A stretch of 64,000 nt of DNA from Paraburkholderia unamae (GTDB lineage: Bacteria; Pseudomonadota; Gammaproteobacteria; Burkholderiales; Burkholderiaceae): contig NZ_QLSU01000004.1 of NCBI RefSeq assembly GCF_003268775.1, positions 186,001 through 250,000 of the forward strand. The letters are read 5' to 3'. The stretch's first letter is position 1; each line of letters begins with the position of its first letter. The notes under the pieces are model-generated. The model searched no databases. It was not told the DNA's origin and saw only the letters and a list, made by a program, of their open reading frames with translations. A program made the translations under genes and the position numbers. Shown here one piece after another: positions 9,547 to 17,489 of this stretch.

Positions 9547-10956
9547 ATGAGCAAACAGCCAATCGGCGTTGTGGGTCTGGCCGTGATGGGTAGCAATCTG
9601 GCGCTCAACATCGAGAGCCGCGGTCATGCGGTTTCGGTGTTCAATCGCAGCCGCGCGAGAACCGACGAGCTGATCGCTGAGTATCCGGATCGCAAGCTCG
9701 TGCCGGCTTACACGCTCGAAGAGTTCGTGGATTCGCTCGAAAAGCCGCGCCGCATTCTCATGATGGTGAAGGCCGGCGCGCCCACCGACGACACCATTGC
9801 CGCGCTCAAGCCGCTGCTGGAAAAGGGCGACATCCTGATCGACGGCGGCAATACGCACTTCACCGACACGATCCGCCGCAACCAGGAACTCGCCAAGTCG
9901 GGCCTGCACTTCATCGGCACGGGTGTGTCGGGCGGCGAAGAAGGCGCGTTGAAGGGCCCGTCGATCATGCCGGGCGGCCAGCGCGATGCTTACGATCTGG
10001 TTGCGCCGATCCTCACCGAAATCGCCGCGAAGGCGCCGGACGGCGAGCCGTGCGTGGCCTACATGGGCCCGGACGGCGCGGGTCACTTCGTGAAGATGGT
10101 GCACAACGGCATTGAATACGGCGACATGCAACTGATCGCCGAAAGCTATGCGGTGCTCAAGCAGGTGCTCGGCCTCTCGAACGAGGAACTGGGCCAGGTC
10201 TACACCGAGTGGAACGAAGGCGAGCTCGACAGCTACCTCATCGAAATCACCTCGAAGATCTTCGCCAAGAAGGACGAGGAAACGGGCAAGGATCTCGTCG
10301 ACGTGATTCTCGACCGAGCCGCGCAAAAGGGCACCGGCAAGTGGACGAGCCAGAACGCGCTGGATCTCGGCGCGCCGCTGCCGCTCATCACGGAAGCCGT
10401 GTTCGCGCGCGTGCTCTCGTCGCTCAAGACGCAGCGCGTGGCCGCGAGCGAGGTGCTTGCGGGCCCCGACGCGAAGCCGTTCTCGGGCGACCGGAAGGCG
10501 TTCATCGAGTCGGTGCGCCGCGCGCTGTACTTCTCGAAGGTCATTTCGTACGCGCAAGGCTTCGCGCAACTGCGCGCCGCCTCCGACGAGTACAAGTGGG
10601 ATCTGCAATACGGCACGATCGCCAAGATCTTCCGCGCGGGCTGCATCATCCGTGCGCGCTTCCTCCAGAAGATCATGGACGCCTATGCGAAGAACCCGCA
10701 GCTCGACAACCTGCTGCTCGATCCCTATTTCCGTGACATCGCGGCCAATTATCAGTCGGCGCTGCGCGACGTGGTGATCCAGGCGGTGAGCGCGGGCGTG
10801 CCGGTGCCGGCGTTCTCGTCGGCGGTTGCTTACTTCGACGGCTACCGCTCGGAGCGTGTGCCCGCCAATCTGGTGCAGGCGCAGCGCGACTTCTTCGGCG
10901 CTCACACGTTCGAGCGCATCGACAAGCCGGGCAGCTTCCACGCCGACTGGTCGTAA
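9547..10956 (+). CDS. gndA: 6-phosphogluconate dehydrogenase (decarboxylating)
   Basis: A 469-residue enzyme of the oxidative pentose phosphate pathway. It converts 6-phosphogluconate and NADP+ to ribulose 5-phosphate, CO2 and NADPH. The Rossmann start is [30 protein letters not shown] (about 6-35); the signature [12 protein letters not shown] lies near 256-267; [11 protein letters not shown] sits near the C-terminus. The length matches the long, usually NADP-dependent form. The ATG at 9547 gives the normal N-terminus after a GGAG motif; the upstream GTG/ATG readings are not needed. A strong terminator follows about 55 bases after the stop. Confidence 0.96.
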   Translation: MSKQPIGVVGLAVMGSNLALNIESRGHAVSVFNRSRARTDELIAEYPDRKLVPAYTLEEFVDSLEKPRRILMMVKAGAPTDDTIAALKPLLEKGDILIDGGNTHFTDTIRRNQELAKSGLHFIGTGVSGGEEGALKGPSIMPGGQRDAYDLVAPILTEIAAKAPDGEPCVAYMGPDGAGHFVKMVHNGIEYGDMQLIAESYAVLKQVLGLSNEELGQVYTEWNEGELDSYLIEITSKIFAKKDEETGKDLVDVILDRAAQKGTGKWTSQNALDLGAPLPLITEAVFARVLSSLKTQRVAASEVLAGPDAKPFSGDRKAFIESVRRALYFSKVISYAQGFAQLRAASDEYKWDLQYGTIAKIFRAGCIIRARFLQKIMDAYAKNPQLDNLLLDPYFRDIAANYQSALRDVVIQAVSAGVPVPAFSSAVAYFDGYRSERVPANLVQAQRDFFGAHTFERIDKPGSFHADWS

Positions 10957-11009
10957 GGAAATCGCAAGTCAAAAGGCCGCACTGTCGTTACGGTCTTTGT
11001 TGGAATCGA

Positions 11010-11039
11010 AAGGTGAGTCCCGTGGACTCACCTTTTTTT
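11010..11039 (+). terminator. Rho-independent terminator of gnd
   Basis: A perfect 10-base stem AGGTGAGTCC / GGACTCACCT with a three-base CGT loop, running straight into seven T. It lies about 55 bases after the gnd stop and ends that transcript before the DUF4148 gene. Confidence 0.9.
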
Positions 11040-11071
11040 GTTGCTGGATTTGCAACGGTGTTTTTATGAAT

Positions 11072-11106
11072 TAGGGTTTTCCCTATAGGCGTCGGGCTAC
11101 TACACT
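11072..11106 (+). promoter_or_regulatory. Candidate promoter with palindrome before the DUF4148 gene
   Basis: The palindrome TAGGGTTTTCCCTA (11072-11085) ends about 15 bases before a -10-like TACACT (11101-11106). It would overlap the -35 position of a promoter for the DUF4148 gene at 11169. The -35 itself is poor (TTTCCC), so either an activator is needed or the palindrome is an operator. Assigned by inspection only. Confidence 0.35.
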
Positions 11107-11168
11107 GTAATCAATCGCTGACGAACACCGTGTTCCGAAGCGGAAATAAAACAGATGGAGGTCCGATC

Positions 11169-11495
11169 ATGAACAAGCTTATCCCCGCAGTTGTTGTTGC
11201 CGCCGCTCTTGCCATCCCGGCAATCTCGTTTGCCCAGTCGAGCCAGCAAGGCCTGACCCGCGCCCAGGTGCGTGCGGAACTGGTCGAACTCGAGCACGCC
11301 GGTTACAACCCGTCGGCTGACCATGTGAACTACCCGGAAAACCTGCAAGCCGCGCAAGCCCGCGTGACCCAGGAAAAGCTGGCCGCAGGCGACACCAGCG
11401 GCTACGGCGCACCGGCCGTGGGTACGTCGCAGTCGGGCGCAGCAGTGCAACCTGCACACCTCGCGCCGCACCAGCAGGTTTATTTCGGTCACTAA
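11169..11495 (+). CDS. DUF4148 domain secreted protein (copy 1)
   Basis: A 108-residue protein with a clear signal peptide (MNKLIPAVVVAAALAIPAISFAQ, cleavage after about residue 23). The DUF4148 core follows: LTRAQVRAELVELEHAGYNPSADHVNYPENLQAAQARV. DUF4148 proteins are small exported proteins of unknown function, multiplied in Burkholderia and relatives. The ATG at 11169 follows TGGAGG at good distance. The + strand beyond the stop holds no gene but a long TTGCAG-rich region ending in a hairpin at 11962-11986, which may be its 3' UTR. A second copy lies at 55787-56062. Confidence 0.9.
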   Translation: MNKLIPAVVVAAALAIPAISFAQSSQQGLTRAQVRAELVELEHAGYNPSADHVNYPENLQAAQARVTQEKLAAGDTSGYGAPAVGTSQSGAAVQPAHLAPHQQVYFGH

Positions 11496-11554
11496 GCGGT
11501 GACCGGCCGGGGCCGCCACAAGTGGCTCCGGCGCCCCAACCCCTGTAGTTGATG

Positions 11555-11936
11555 TTGCAGTTCGTTGTTGCAGCAAATCCTCGTAGTTTGAAGGTGTTGT
11601 GAGTTCTCGCAGTCGGTAGTGAGCTGTTGCACCAGGCCGTTGCAGTACGCAGTGTGTAGTTGTCGTGGAAGTTGCAGCACGCAGTACGCAGTGAGTTATT
11701 GCAGTTGAAGTTGCAGGAGCCGTACCCGCAGCACGCAGTGAGTTATTGCAGTTGAAGTTGCAGGAGCCGTACCGCAGCACGCAGTGAGTCGTTGCAGTCG
11801 AGAAGTTGCAGTGAGCGTTGTGAGTTGTTGCAGTACGCAGTAGAAGCACGCAGAGAGCAGTAGATGGATGTAGTTGGCTGGCGCAGTGAGAGGTGCAGCC
11901 TTGCAGTAGCAGTACGCATCAAGTTGTTGTTGCAGG
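11555..11936 (+). repeat. TTGCAG-rich strand-biased repeat region
   Basis: A non-coding stretch in which TTGCAG occurs 13 times on the + strand in about 380 bases, with many CGCAGT and GTTGTTG variants between. It includes one long direct repeat: the 40 bases at 11688-11727 recur identically at 11735-11774 (period 47), and a decayed third copy begins at 11781. ORFs crossing it are low-complexity (Thr/Cys/Asn-rich on the - strand) and not credible. The repeats have no regular spacer, so it is not a CRISPR array. It lies between the DUF4148 gene and a hairpin, so it is probably transcribed. Confidence 0.75.
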
Positions 11937-11961
11937 CAGTAACGCAGTAGGCAGTCCAGCA

Positions 11962-11993
11962 CGGGCCGGTTCTCCACCGGCCCGTACTTATTT
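11962..11993 (+). terminator. Hairpin ending the TTGCAG-rich region
   Basis: A perfect 10-base stem ACGGGCCGGT / ACCGGCCCGT with loop TCTCC (11962-11986), followed by ACTTATTT. The tail is only partly T-rich, so termination is probable but not certain. It is placed to end a + strand transcript coming through the repeat region. The convergent DUF2968 gene ends at 12013. Confidence 0.6.
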
Positions 11994-12012
11994 GTGCGCC
12001 GCGTTCGCGCTT

Positions 12013-12816
12013 TCAGCGGCCACGCAGATGAGGCACGCCCTCGCTCGTCGCGACCTTGAGCTGATGCAGCGACCTGTGCGCCTTGTTCAGTTGCGCCTGG
12101 GCGGCAATGCGCTGCGCCTCCAGTTGCGCCACTTCCTTGCGCACCTGATGCTGGCGGCCCGTCACGGTCTGTTCCTGATCCGCGTGCCGTTGCAGGTCCA
12201 CGCGCAGCCGTTCGGCCTGCGCTTCCGATTCCTCGATCAGCCGTGTGAGCTCCGCATTCTGCGCGATGAGCTGTGCGCGGCGCGCTTCGCCGTCGGCAAG
12301 GCGCGTGGCTTGCTCCTGCATGAGATGAAACGCCGAGCCGGCCGCGTCGAGGTCGTTGGCCTTGAGCGCGCGCCAGAGGATGCTTTCCTGATGGAGCGCG
12401 ACGTAGTAGCCGAGCGTGGGCGGGTGGAAAAACAGGCTTACGCTATAGGCGAAGCAGCGGTAGACGCGAAACGTCATCAGTTCCTCACCGGCTGCGAGCG
12501 CTTCGAACGCGGCGCCGTCGGCGATCTGCACCGGGCGGCCGTTCAGGTGCGCGGGCATGACCGGCACCGCATGCAGCGTGGACACCGGGCGCGGGCCGCC
12601 ATCGGCCGGCATGGCAGCACTTGCGGACGGTTCCGTGCGAGACTCGATGTCGACCACGGACTCGGTGGCCGCATGGGCGGCGTTGGCGGGATCGGCATCG
12701 GCGGTGGCGGCGTCGCGCGAGAGCGCGCGTTGTGCGGCCGCGTCGTGCGCCACGGCGAGCAGGCGCGACGGACCGCCGGACAATGCGGCGCTACGGCGGT
12801 TCAAAATGGATTTCAC
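12013..12816 (-). CDS. DUF2968 family coiled-coil protein
   Basis: A 267-residue protein matching the Burkholderiaceae DUF2968 family. Its middle holds FRVYRCFAYSVSLFFHPPTLGYYVALHQESILWRALKAND (about 115-155). A long heptad-rich Ala/Gln/Glu/Arg helix follows, predicted coiled coil (about 165-255). Function is unknown. The start is taken as GTG at 12816 because GGGGG precedes it at about seven bases; the long upstream extension is Arg/Pro/Ser-rich and looks like untranslated DNA. A small hypothetical gene lies 130 bases upstream on the same strand. Confidence 0.75.
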   Translation of the reverse strand: MKSILNRRSAALSGGPSRLLAVAHDAAAQRALSRDAATADADPANAAHAATESVVDIESRTEPSASAAMPADGGPRPVSTLHAVPVMPAHLNGRPVQIADGAAFEALAAGEELMTFRVYRCFAYSVSLFFHPPTLGYYVALHQESILWRALKANDLDAAGSAFHLMQEQATRLADGEARRAQLIAQNAELTRLIEESEAQAERLRVDLQRHADQEQTVTGRQHQVRKEVAQLEAQRIAAQAQLNKAHRSLHQLKVATSEGVPHLRGR

Positions 12817-12946
12817 GGCGGTTCCCCCAGATTGGCGCGCCAAAGCCCACACGGTCCGCGCGAGACGGCGTGGACCTTTGCGCAGGCGCGCAGGCAAAAA
12901 GGGGCGGGCGATGCGAGGCGGGCGCCGTCCGCTCCGGGTTGGCTTC

Positions 12947-13267
12947 CTAGTGCAGCAGGCGGGGCCGGCGCGCGATGTCGTCGAAGAGCGCACGGCCGGG
13001 TTCGAGCGCGAACAGCCAGGTTTCGTCATAGCCGCTCAGCGTGTCGAGCGCATCGCGCAAACGCTCGATCACCACGGCGGGAATTTCCACGCTTGCCCGC
13101 GTCGCGCCCGAAAGGCGTGCGATGCTGGCATGCTGCACCAGTTCGTCCGCGGCTTCGGCCACATCGGCCGCGAAGATGAGATGGTTGTTCAACAATTCGA
13201 CGAGGCCGGGCGACGCCGCGACGTCTTCGACATTGAGCTGCAACGAAAGGAAGGTGGCTTTGTTCAT
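12947..13267 (-). CDS. Hypothetical protein
   Basis: A 106-residue soluble protein that I do not recognise. It starts MNKATFLSLQLNVEDVAASPGLVELLNNHLIFAADVAEAADELVQHAS and has no signal peptide or membrane segment. The composition is acidic and helix-favouring. The ATG at 13267 has a GAGGG motif about nine bases upstream and is preferred to a start seven codons earlier. It is followed on the same strand by the DUF2968 gene 130 bases on, and they may be cotranscribed. Codon use matches its neighbours, so it is probably a real gene. Confidence 0.65.
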   Translation of the reverse strand: MNKATFLSLQLNVEDVAASPGLVELLNNHLIFAADVAEAADELVQHASIARLSGATRASVEIPAVVIERLRDALDTLSGYDETWLFALEPGRALFDDIARRPRLLH

Positions 13268-13543
13268 TCTCGGATCCCTCAGGGCCATGGGACTGAAGCG
13301 AGAGGCCTTTCATCTGATTATCGGGTCACGCGTGAACCAGTATAGGCGTTGCCCCGCGCAAACGTAGGCGGGGCGCGCATGACGCCGAAAAAAGGCCGAC
13401 GGGGCATGAACGATATAATGGGGGCCGTTCGCCAATTCCGGCTTAATCCGCGGAATGTGGCGCGCAAGCGAACGCCTGCGGCCCGCCGCGCATCCAATAT
13501 GCGTATTTCCGACGTACGCGAGGACCAAGCGAGGAACAGCAAC

Positions 13544-14278
13544 ATGAATCGACAACGGCGAAATCCGGGCGCATATGCGGCGCTGGCCGCCCTCACGCTC
13601 GTCTGTAGCGCCTGTAGCACCCCCTTCGCGCCTTGGGCCGAGTCCACGCCGGCGCACACCGTGTCGTCGAGCGGCGTGCCCGCAGGCTACTACCGCGTCA
13701 ATCCCGGCGACACGCTCTCGCGCATCGCCTCGGCCTACGGCCAGCGCCCGCAGGACATCGCGAGCTGGAACCAGCTCTCCAGCGCCAACGCCCAGGTGTT
13801 GCCGGGCCAGGTGCTGCGCGTCGCGCCGCCGCCAAGCTATGCCACGGCCGCCCCGCAGGCGCCGGGCGGCGCGCCCGCGGCCGCCGGCGTGGCGACGCCC
13901 GCGCCGGTCGCGCCTTCCATCGCGCTCGCCTGGCCGGCGCGCGGGCCGATCCTCCAGCGCTTCGTGCCCGGCAAATCCACGGGCATCGTGATCGGCGGCA
14001 CGGCTGGAGAGCAGGTCAAGGCCGCCGCCGCCGGGCGCGTGGTCTATGCGGGCACGGGCATCGAGGCCTATGGTCCGCTCGTCATCATCAAGCACAACGA
14101 CCAGGTCGTGACGGCCTACGGCCACAACGGCAAGCTGCTCGTGAAGGAAGACGACGCGGTCACGCAAGGCCAGCCGATCGCGGAAATGGGCACGGACGAG
14201 CGCGGCGTTGCCGGTGTTCAGTTCGAAGTCCGTAGCGACGGCAAGCCCGTCGACCCGCTGCCGCTGCTTGCGCGTTAA
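13544..14278 (+). CDS. LysM/LytM lipoprotein, NlpD-like amidase activator
   Basis: A 244-residue envelope lipoprotein. The N-terminal signal ends in LVCSAC, with the lipidated Cys probably C24. A LysM peptidoglycan-binding domain follows at about 49-93 (YYRVNPGDTLSRIASAYG...LPGQVLRV), then a Pro/Ala linker and an M23/LytM domain (about 128-240). The zinc ligands of active M23 peptidases are missing: the usual HxGxD is STGIVIGG and the HxH is VQFEV. This is the pattern of NlpD/EnvC-type proteins that activate N-acetylmuramoyl amidases during cell separation. The ATG at 13544 follows GAGGAA. It could instead be one of several paralogues. Confidence 0.83.
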   Translation: MNRQRRNPGAYAALAALTLVCSACSTPFAPWAESTPAHTVSSSGVPAGYYRVNPGDTLSRIASAYGQRPQDIASWNQLSSANAQVLPGQVLRVAPPPSYATAAPQAPGGAPAAAGVATPAPVAPSIALAWPARGPILQRFVPGKSTGIVIGGTAGEQVKAAAAGRVVYAGTGIEAYGPLVIIKHNDQVVTAYGHNGKLLVKEDDAVTQGQPIAEMGTDERGVAGVQFEVRSDGKPVDPLPLLAR

Positions 14279-14484
14279 TCAACGCACCAACCAGAGCGCC
14301 AGGGGCGACGGCGGTTTTTTCCGCAGCCGTCGCGCCCCGCTTGCCGCCGGCCGGGCGTCCGCTCCGGCATTGCGCTGCCCCGCCGTTTGAAAATACACTC
14401 GATGGTTCTCACGCCGCGCGGCGCGCGCCGACAAGGTGCGCCCATTCGTCCCGCGCGAGCGCCAACCACGAGGATTTCATCGCA

Positions 14485-15489
14485 ATGATCGACCTGCGTA
14501 GCGACACCGTCACCCGTCCGAGCGAAGCCATGCTCGCCGCCATGACCCGCGCCGAAACCGGCGACGACGTGTGGGGCGACGACCCGACCGTGCTGCGCCT
14601 GCAAGCGCGCGTGGCCGAGGAGTCGGGCAAGGAGGCGGGGCTTTTCTTCCCGAGCGGCACGCAAAGCAACCTCGCCGCGTTGATGGCGCATTGCGCGCGC
14701 GGCGACGAGTACATCGTCGGCCAGGCGGCACATACCTACAAGTACGAGGGCGGCGGCGCCGCGGTGCTCGGCAGCATCCAGCCGCAGCCGCTCGACAACG
14801 CCGAAGACGGCACGCTCCCGCTCGAGCGCATCGCCGCGGCGATCAAACCGCTCGACGACCACTTCGCGCGCACGCGCCTGCTCGCGCTCGAAAACACCAT
14901 CGGCGGCAAGGTGCTGCCGGCGCAATACGTTGCCCAGGCCACGCAGCTTGCGCATGAGCGCGGTCTCTCCACGCACCTCGACGGCGCGCGCGCGTACAAC
15001 GCGGTCGTCGCCTCGAACCAGTCTTTGAGCACGGTGACGGCGGGCTTCGATTCGGTCTCGATCTGTTTTTCGAAGGGGTTGGGCACGCCGGTGGGGTCGG
15101 TGCTCGTGGGCAGCCGCGCGCTCATCGACGTCGCGCATCGCTGGCGCAAGGTGCTCGGCGGCGGCATGCGCCAGTCGGGCGTGCTCGCGGCCGCGTGCCT
15201 TTACGCGCTCGATCACAACGTTGCGCGCCTCGCCGACGACCACGCGAACGCCGCGCGCCTCGCCGCCGGTCTCGCGCAGATCGATCAGGTGAAAGTGATG
15301 TCGCAGGCCACGAACATGGTGTTCGTGCAGTTCCCGCAGGAGCATTGCGCGCCGCTGGAGGCGTACCTGAAAGAGCGCGGCATCCTCACGCAGATGCTCT
15401 ACGCTTCGCGTTTCGTCACGCACCTCGACGTGACCGCCGCCGATATCGATACGTTCGTGGCGGCCGTGAAGGGGTACTTCGCGCGTTAA
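14485..15489 (+). CDS. ltaE: Low-specificity L-threonine aldolase
   Basis: A 334-residue PLP enzyme that cleaves L-threonine or L-allo-threonine to glycine and acetaldehyde. It begins MIDLRSDTVTRPSEAMLAAM, the usual family start, and contains ETGDDVWGDDPTV. The PLP lysine is K197 in ICFSKGLGTPVGS, and the cofactor-proximal THLDGARAYNA precedes it. The ATG at 14485 was chosen over an open upstream extension because it gives the family N-terminus and follows GAGGA. It converges with the MFS gene, with a GC-rich hairpin between them. Confidence 0.93.
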   Translation: MIDLRSDTVTRPSEAMLAAMTRAETGDDVWGDDPTVLRLQARVAEESGKEAGLFFPSGTQSNLAALMAHCARGDEYIVGQAAHTYKYEGGGAAVLGSIQPQPLDNAEDGTLPLERIAAAIKPLDDHFARTRLLALENTIGGKVLPAQYVAQATQLAHERGLSTHLDGARAYNAVVASNQSLSTVTAGFDSVSICFSKGLGTPVGSVLVGSRALIDVAHRWRKVLGGGMRQSGVLAAACLYALDHNVARLADDHANAARLAAGLAQIDQVKVMSQATNMVFVQFPQEHCAPLEAYLKERGILTQMLYASRFVTHLDVTAADIDTFVAAVKGYFAR

Positions 15490-15512
15490 GCGTTAGCAGT
15501 CAGGCGCAAGAA

Positions 15513-15534
15513 GGGCGGCAGCGCGCTGCCGCCC
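15513..15534. terminator. Hairpin between convergent ltaE and MFS genes
   Basis: The inverted repeat GGGCGGCAGC / GCTGCCGCCC is separated by two bases and lies in the 50-base gap between two convergent genes. Neither side has a good T-run (CTTCTT on the - strand side). It may work in both directions or with Rho. Confidence 0.45.
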
Positions 15535-15539
15535 GCGCT

Positions 15540-16952
15540 TCACCCGCGCCGCACCGCCCGGTGCGACGGCGCGAACAGCCGCAGCCCGCTCGCAATGGCC
15601 GCCGCGCCCGCAAAGGCGCAGCCAAGGCCCAGCGCGAGCGCCGGGCCGCGCTGACCCACGATCCCGAAGCACAACGCCACCAGCGCCGCCCCCGTGGTCT
15701 GCCCGAGCAGACGCGAGACGGCGATGGTGCCGCTCGCACCGCCGCTGCGCTCGGGCGGCGCGCTCGCCATGATCGCCCGCAGGTTGGGCGACTGGAAAAA
15801 GCCGAAGCCCGCGCCGCAAATCGCCATGCGCACGGTGATGTCCACAATCGACGGGTGCGCGGGCAGCAGCGCGAGCGAAGCCATGCCCGCCGAGAGAATG
15901 GCGAGGCCGATCGCACCGAGCAGGCCTGGCGGATAGCGGTCGGAGAGCCGTCCCGCGATGGGCGCGGCGGCGGCCACGACCACGGGCCAGGGCGTCATCA
16001 GGAAGCCGGTTTCCACCTGGCTGCGCATCAGCACGGTTTCGAAATAGAACGGCAGCGAAACGAACGCCAGGCCCTGGGCCGCGAACGAGCACACGGCGGT
16101 GAGCGACGAAAGCGCGAACACCGGCCGGCGGAACAGGTCCACGGGCAACATGGGTGCGGGATGCCCGGCCTCGCGCAGGATCAGCAGCGCGCCGAACACG
16201 AGCGCCACCACGGCCGCAATGCCCACTTCGAAGCCCGGCGCGCGCTGCGCGGCTTCGCCGAGCGCGAAGATCAGCGCCGCGAACGTCACCACGTTGAGCA
16301 GCGCCGCGAGCGGGTCGAAGGCGTGCTTGCCGCGCGCCGTCTGCGGCAGCGCGGGCAGGGCGAACACGAGCGCCACCACGCCGAGCGGCACGTTGATCGC
16401 AAAGAGCCACGGCCAGGTGCCCGCCGAGAGGATCAGCGAGGCCATGGTCGGACCCACGGCGAACGACACGCCCACGATCAGCGCGTTCGTGCCGAGGCCG
16501 CGCCCGAGCCGGTGCGGCGGGTAGAGAAAGCGGATCAGCGCCGTGTTCACGCTCATGATGGCGCTCGCGCCCAGCCCCTGTAGCACGCGCGCACCCGCGA
16601 GCGCGGTGAGCGTGGGCGCGAGCGAGCAGGCGAGCGAGGCGACCGTGAAGATCGCAAGCCCGCTGATATAGACGCGCCGGTGGCCGATGATGTCGCCGAG
16701 CGCGGCCAGCGGCAGCAGGGTCGCGACCATCGCGAGCTGGTACGCGTTGATGATCCAGACCGAGGCGGCGGGGGCCGCGTGCAGGTCGGTGGCGATGGCG
16801 GGCAGCGCGGTGTTGGCGATGGCGGTGTCGAGCGTCGCGAGCGCGACGGCGAGCATCACCGCGCCCATGGCGCGGCGGTTCTTCGCCGTCATGGGCGCGT
16901 CGGCGTGGCCGATTTCGTGGGCCTCGCGCTGCGCGGAAGATGTTTCGGACAA
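15540..16952 (-). CDS. MFS transporter, DHA2 (14-helix) type
   Basis: A protein of up to 470 residues with about 14 hydrophobic segments, typical of the DHA2 drug/H+ antiporters. Motif C-like and family elements are seen: LDTAIANTALPAIATDL (41-57), the loop ALGDIIGHRRVYISGL (about 84-99), and SVNTALIRFLYPPHRLGRGLGTNALIVGVSFAVGP. The longest reading begins with TTG at 16952. An ATG 20 codons downstream (16892) is an equally reasonable start, as neither has a clear ribosome binding site. It is convergent with ltaE and divergent from glgP. The substrate is unknown. Confidence 0.87.
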   Translation of the reverse strand: MSETSSAQREAHEIGHADAPMTAKNRRAMGAVMLAVALATLDTAIANTALPAIATDLHAAPAASVWIINAYQLAMVATLLPLAALGDIIGHRRVYISGLAIFTVASLACSLAPTLTALAGARVLQGLGASAIMSVNTALIRFLYPPHRLGRGLGTNALIVGVSFAVGPTMASLILSAGTWPWLFAINVPLGVVALVFALPALPQTARGKHAFDPLAALLNVVTFAALIFALGEAAQRAPGFEVGIAAVVALVFGALLILREAGHPAPMLPVDLFRRPVFALSSLTAVCSFAAQGLAFVSLPFYFETVLMRSQVETGFLMTPWPVVVAAAAPIAGRLSDRYPPGLLGAIGLAILSAGMASLALLPAHPSIVDITVRMAICGAGFGFFQSPNLRAIMASAPPERSGGASGTIAVSRLLGQTTGAALVALCFGIVGQRGPALALGLGCAFAGAAAIASGLRLFAPSHRAVRRG

Positions 16953-17489
16953 GACGGTCTCGGGCGGGTAGGACGATGAAGGCCGCGGCGCGGGCCGCGC
17001 GGGCGAATTCTGCGATTGTTGCAGAGCCTGCCCGGTTTTGCAGGAGACGCTTCAAAGCGTGGGGAGTCTGTAAGGCGGCAGTGAGCTTCCGACGGCGCGT
17101 ATGCGCGGTCATATCGCAACTAACCGCCAAGTCCGGCACGCGTCCGCGTGCCGCCGCGCTGCGCGCGCGGAACCGTCCGCATGGCAAGGGATCGAGGCGG
17201 GCTGTGGGTTCCCGGCGCTGCGCGGGCGCGCCCGGCGTGCTCCTGACGCGCCGCCGCACGTCATTTAGAAATGCACTACTCTGCAAACTGATCTGCGCTC
17301 GCCGGCCAGCGGTGATGGTGCTTCGCGTCGCGACGCCGAGGTGCCGCCGCCGCGCCTCGCCTCCCGCGACGCAGCCCCAGGAACAACCGCGCGCTTGGCA
17401 CTGGTTGTTGGCGCGCCGCCATTTCCAGCGCTCTGCGTGGGACCGCACCAGGCGCTAACGCGCCCGGTGCGATCGACAGGAGTTCGTAA
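16953..17489. other. Intergenic region between the MFS gene and glgP
   Basis: A 537-base gap between divergent genes. It is GC-rich at the MFS side and less so near 17260-17310. I see no palindromic operator, terminator or convincing promoter. The large - strand ORFs crossing it are out-of-frame readings continuing from neighbours. An AGGAG site lies just before the glgP ATG. Confidence 0.4.

Noticed and set aside
11100..11849. 249-codon - strand ORF through the TTGCAG region
   Set aside because: Thr/Cys/Asn low-complexity product of the repeat; it also runs antisense to the DUF4148 gene.
11540..11960. CRISPR array
   Set aside because: Repeats are irregular, only one long unit is duplicated, and there are no uniform spacers or cas genes.
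15493..17448. 651-codon - strand ORF overlapping the MFS gene
   Set aside because: Out of frame with the MFS protein and Arg/Ala-rich, without membrane segments.
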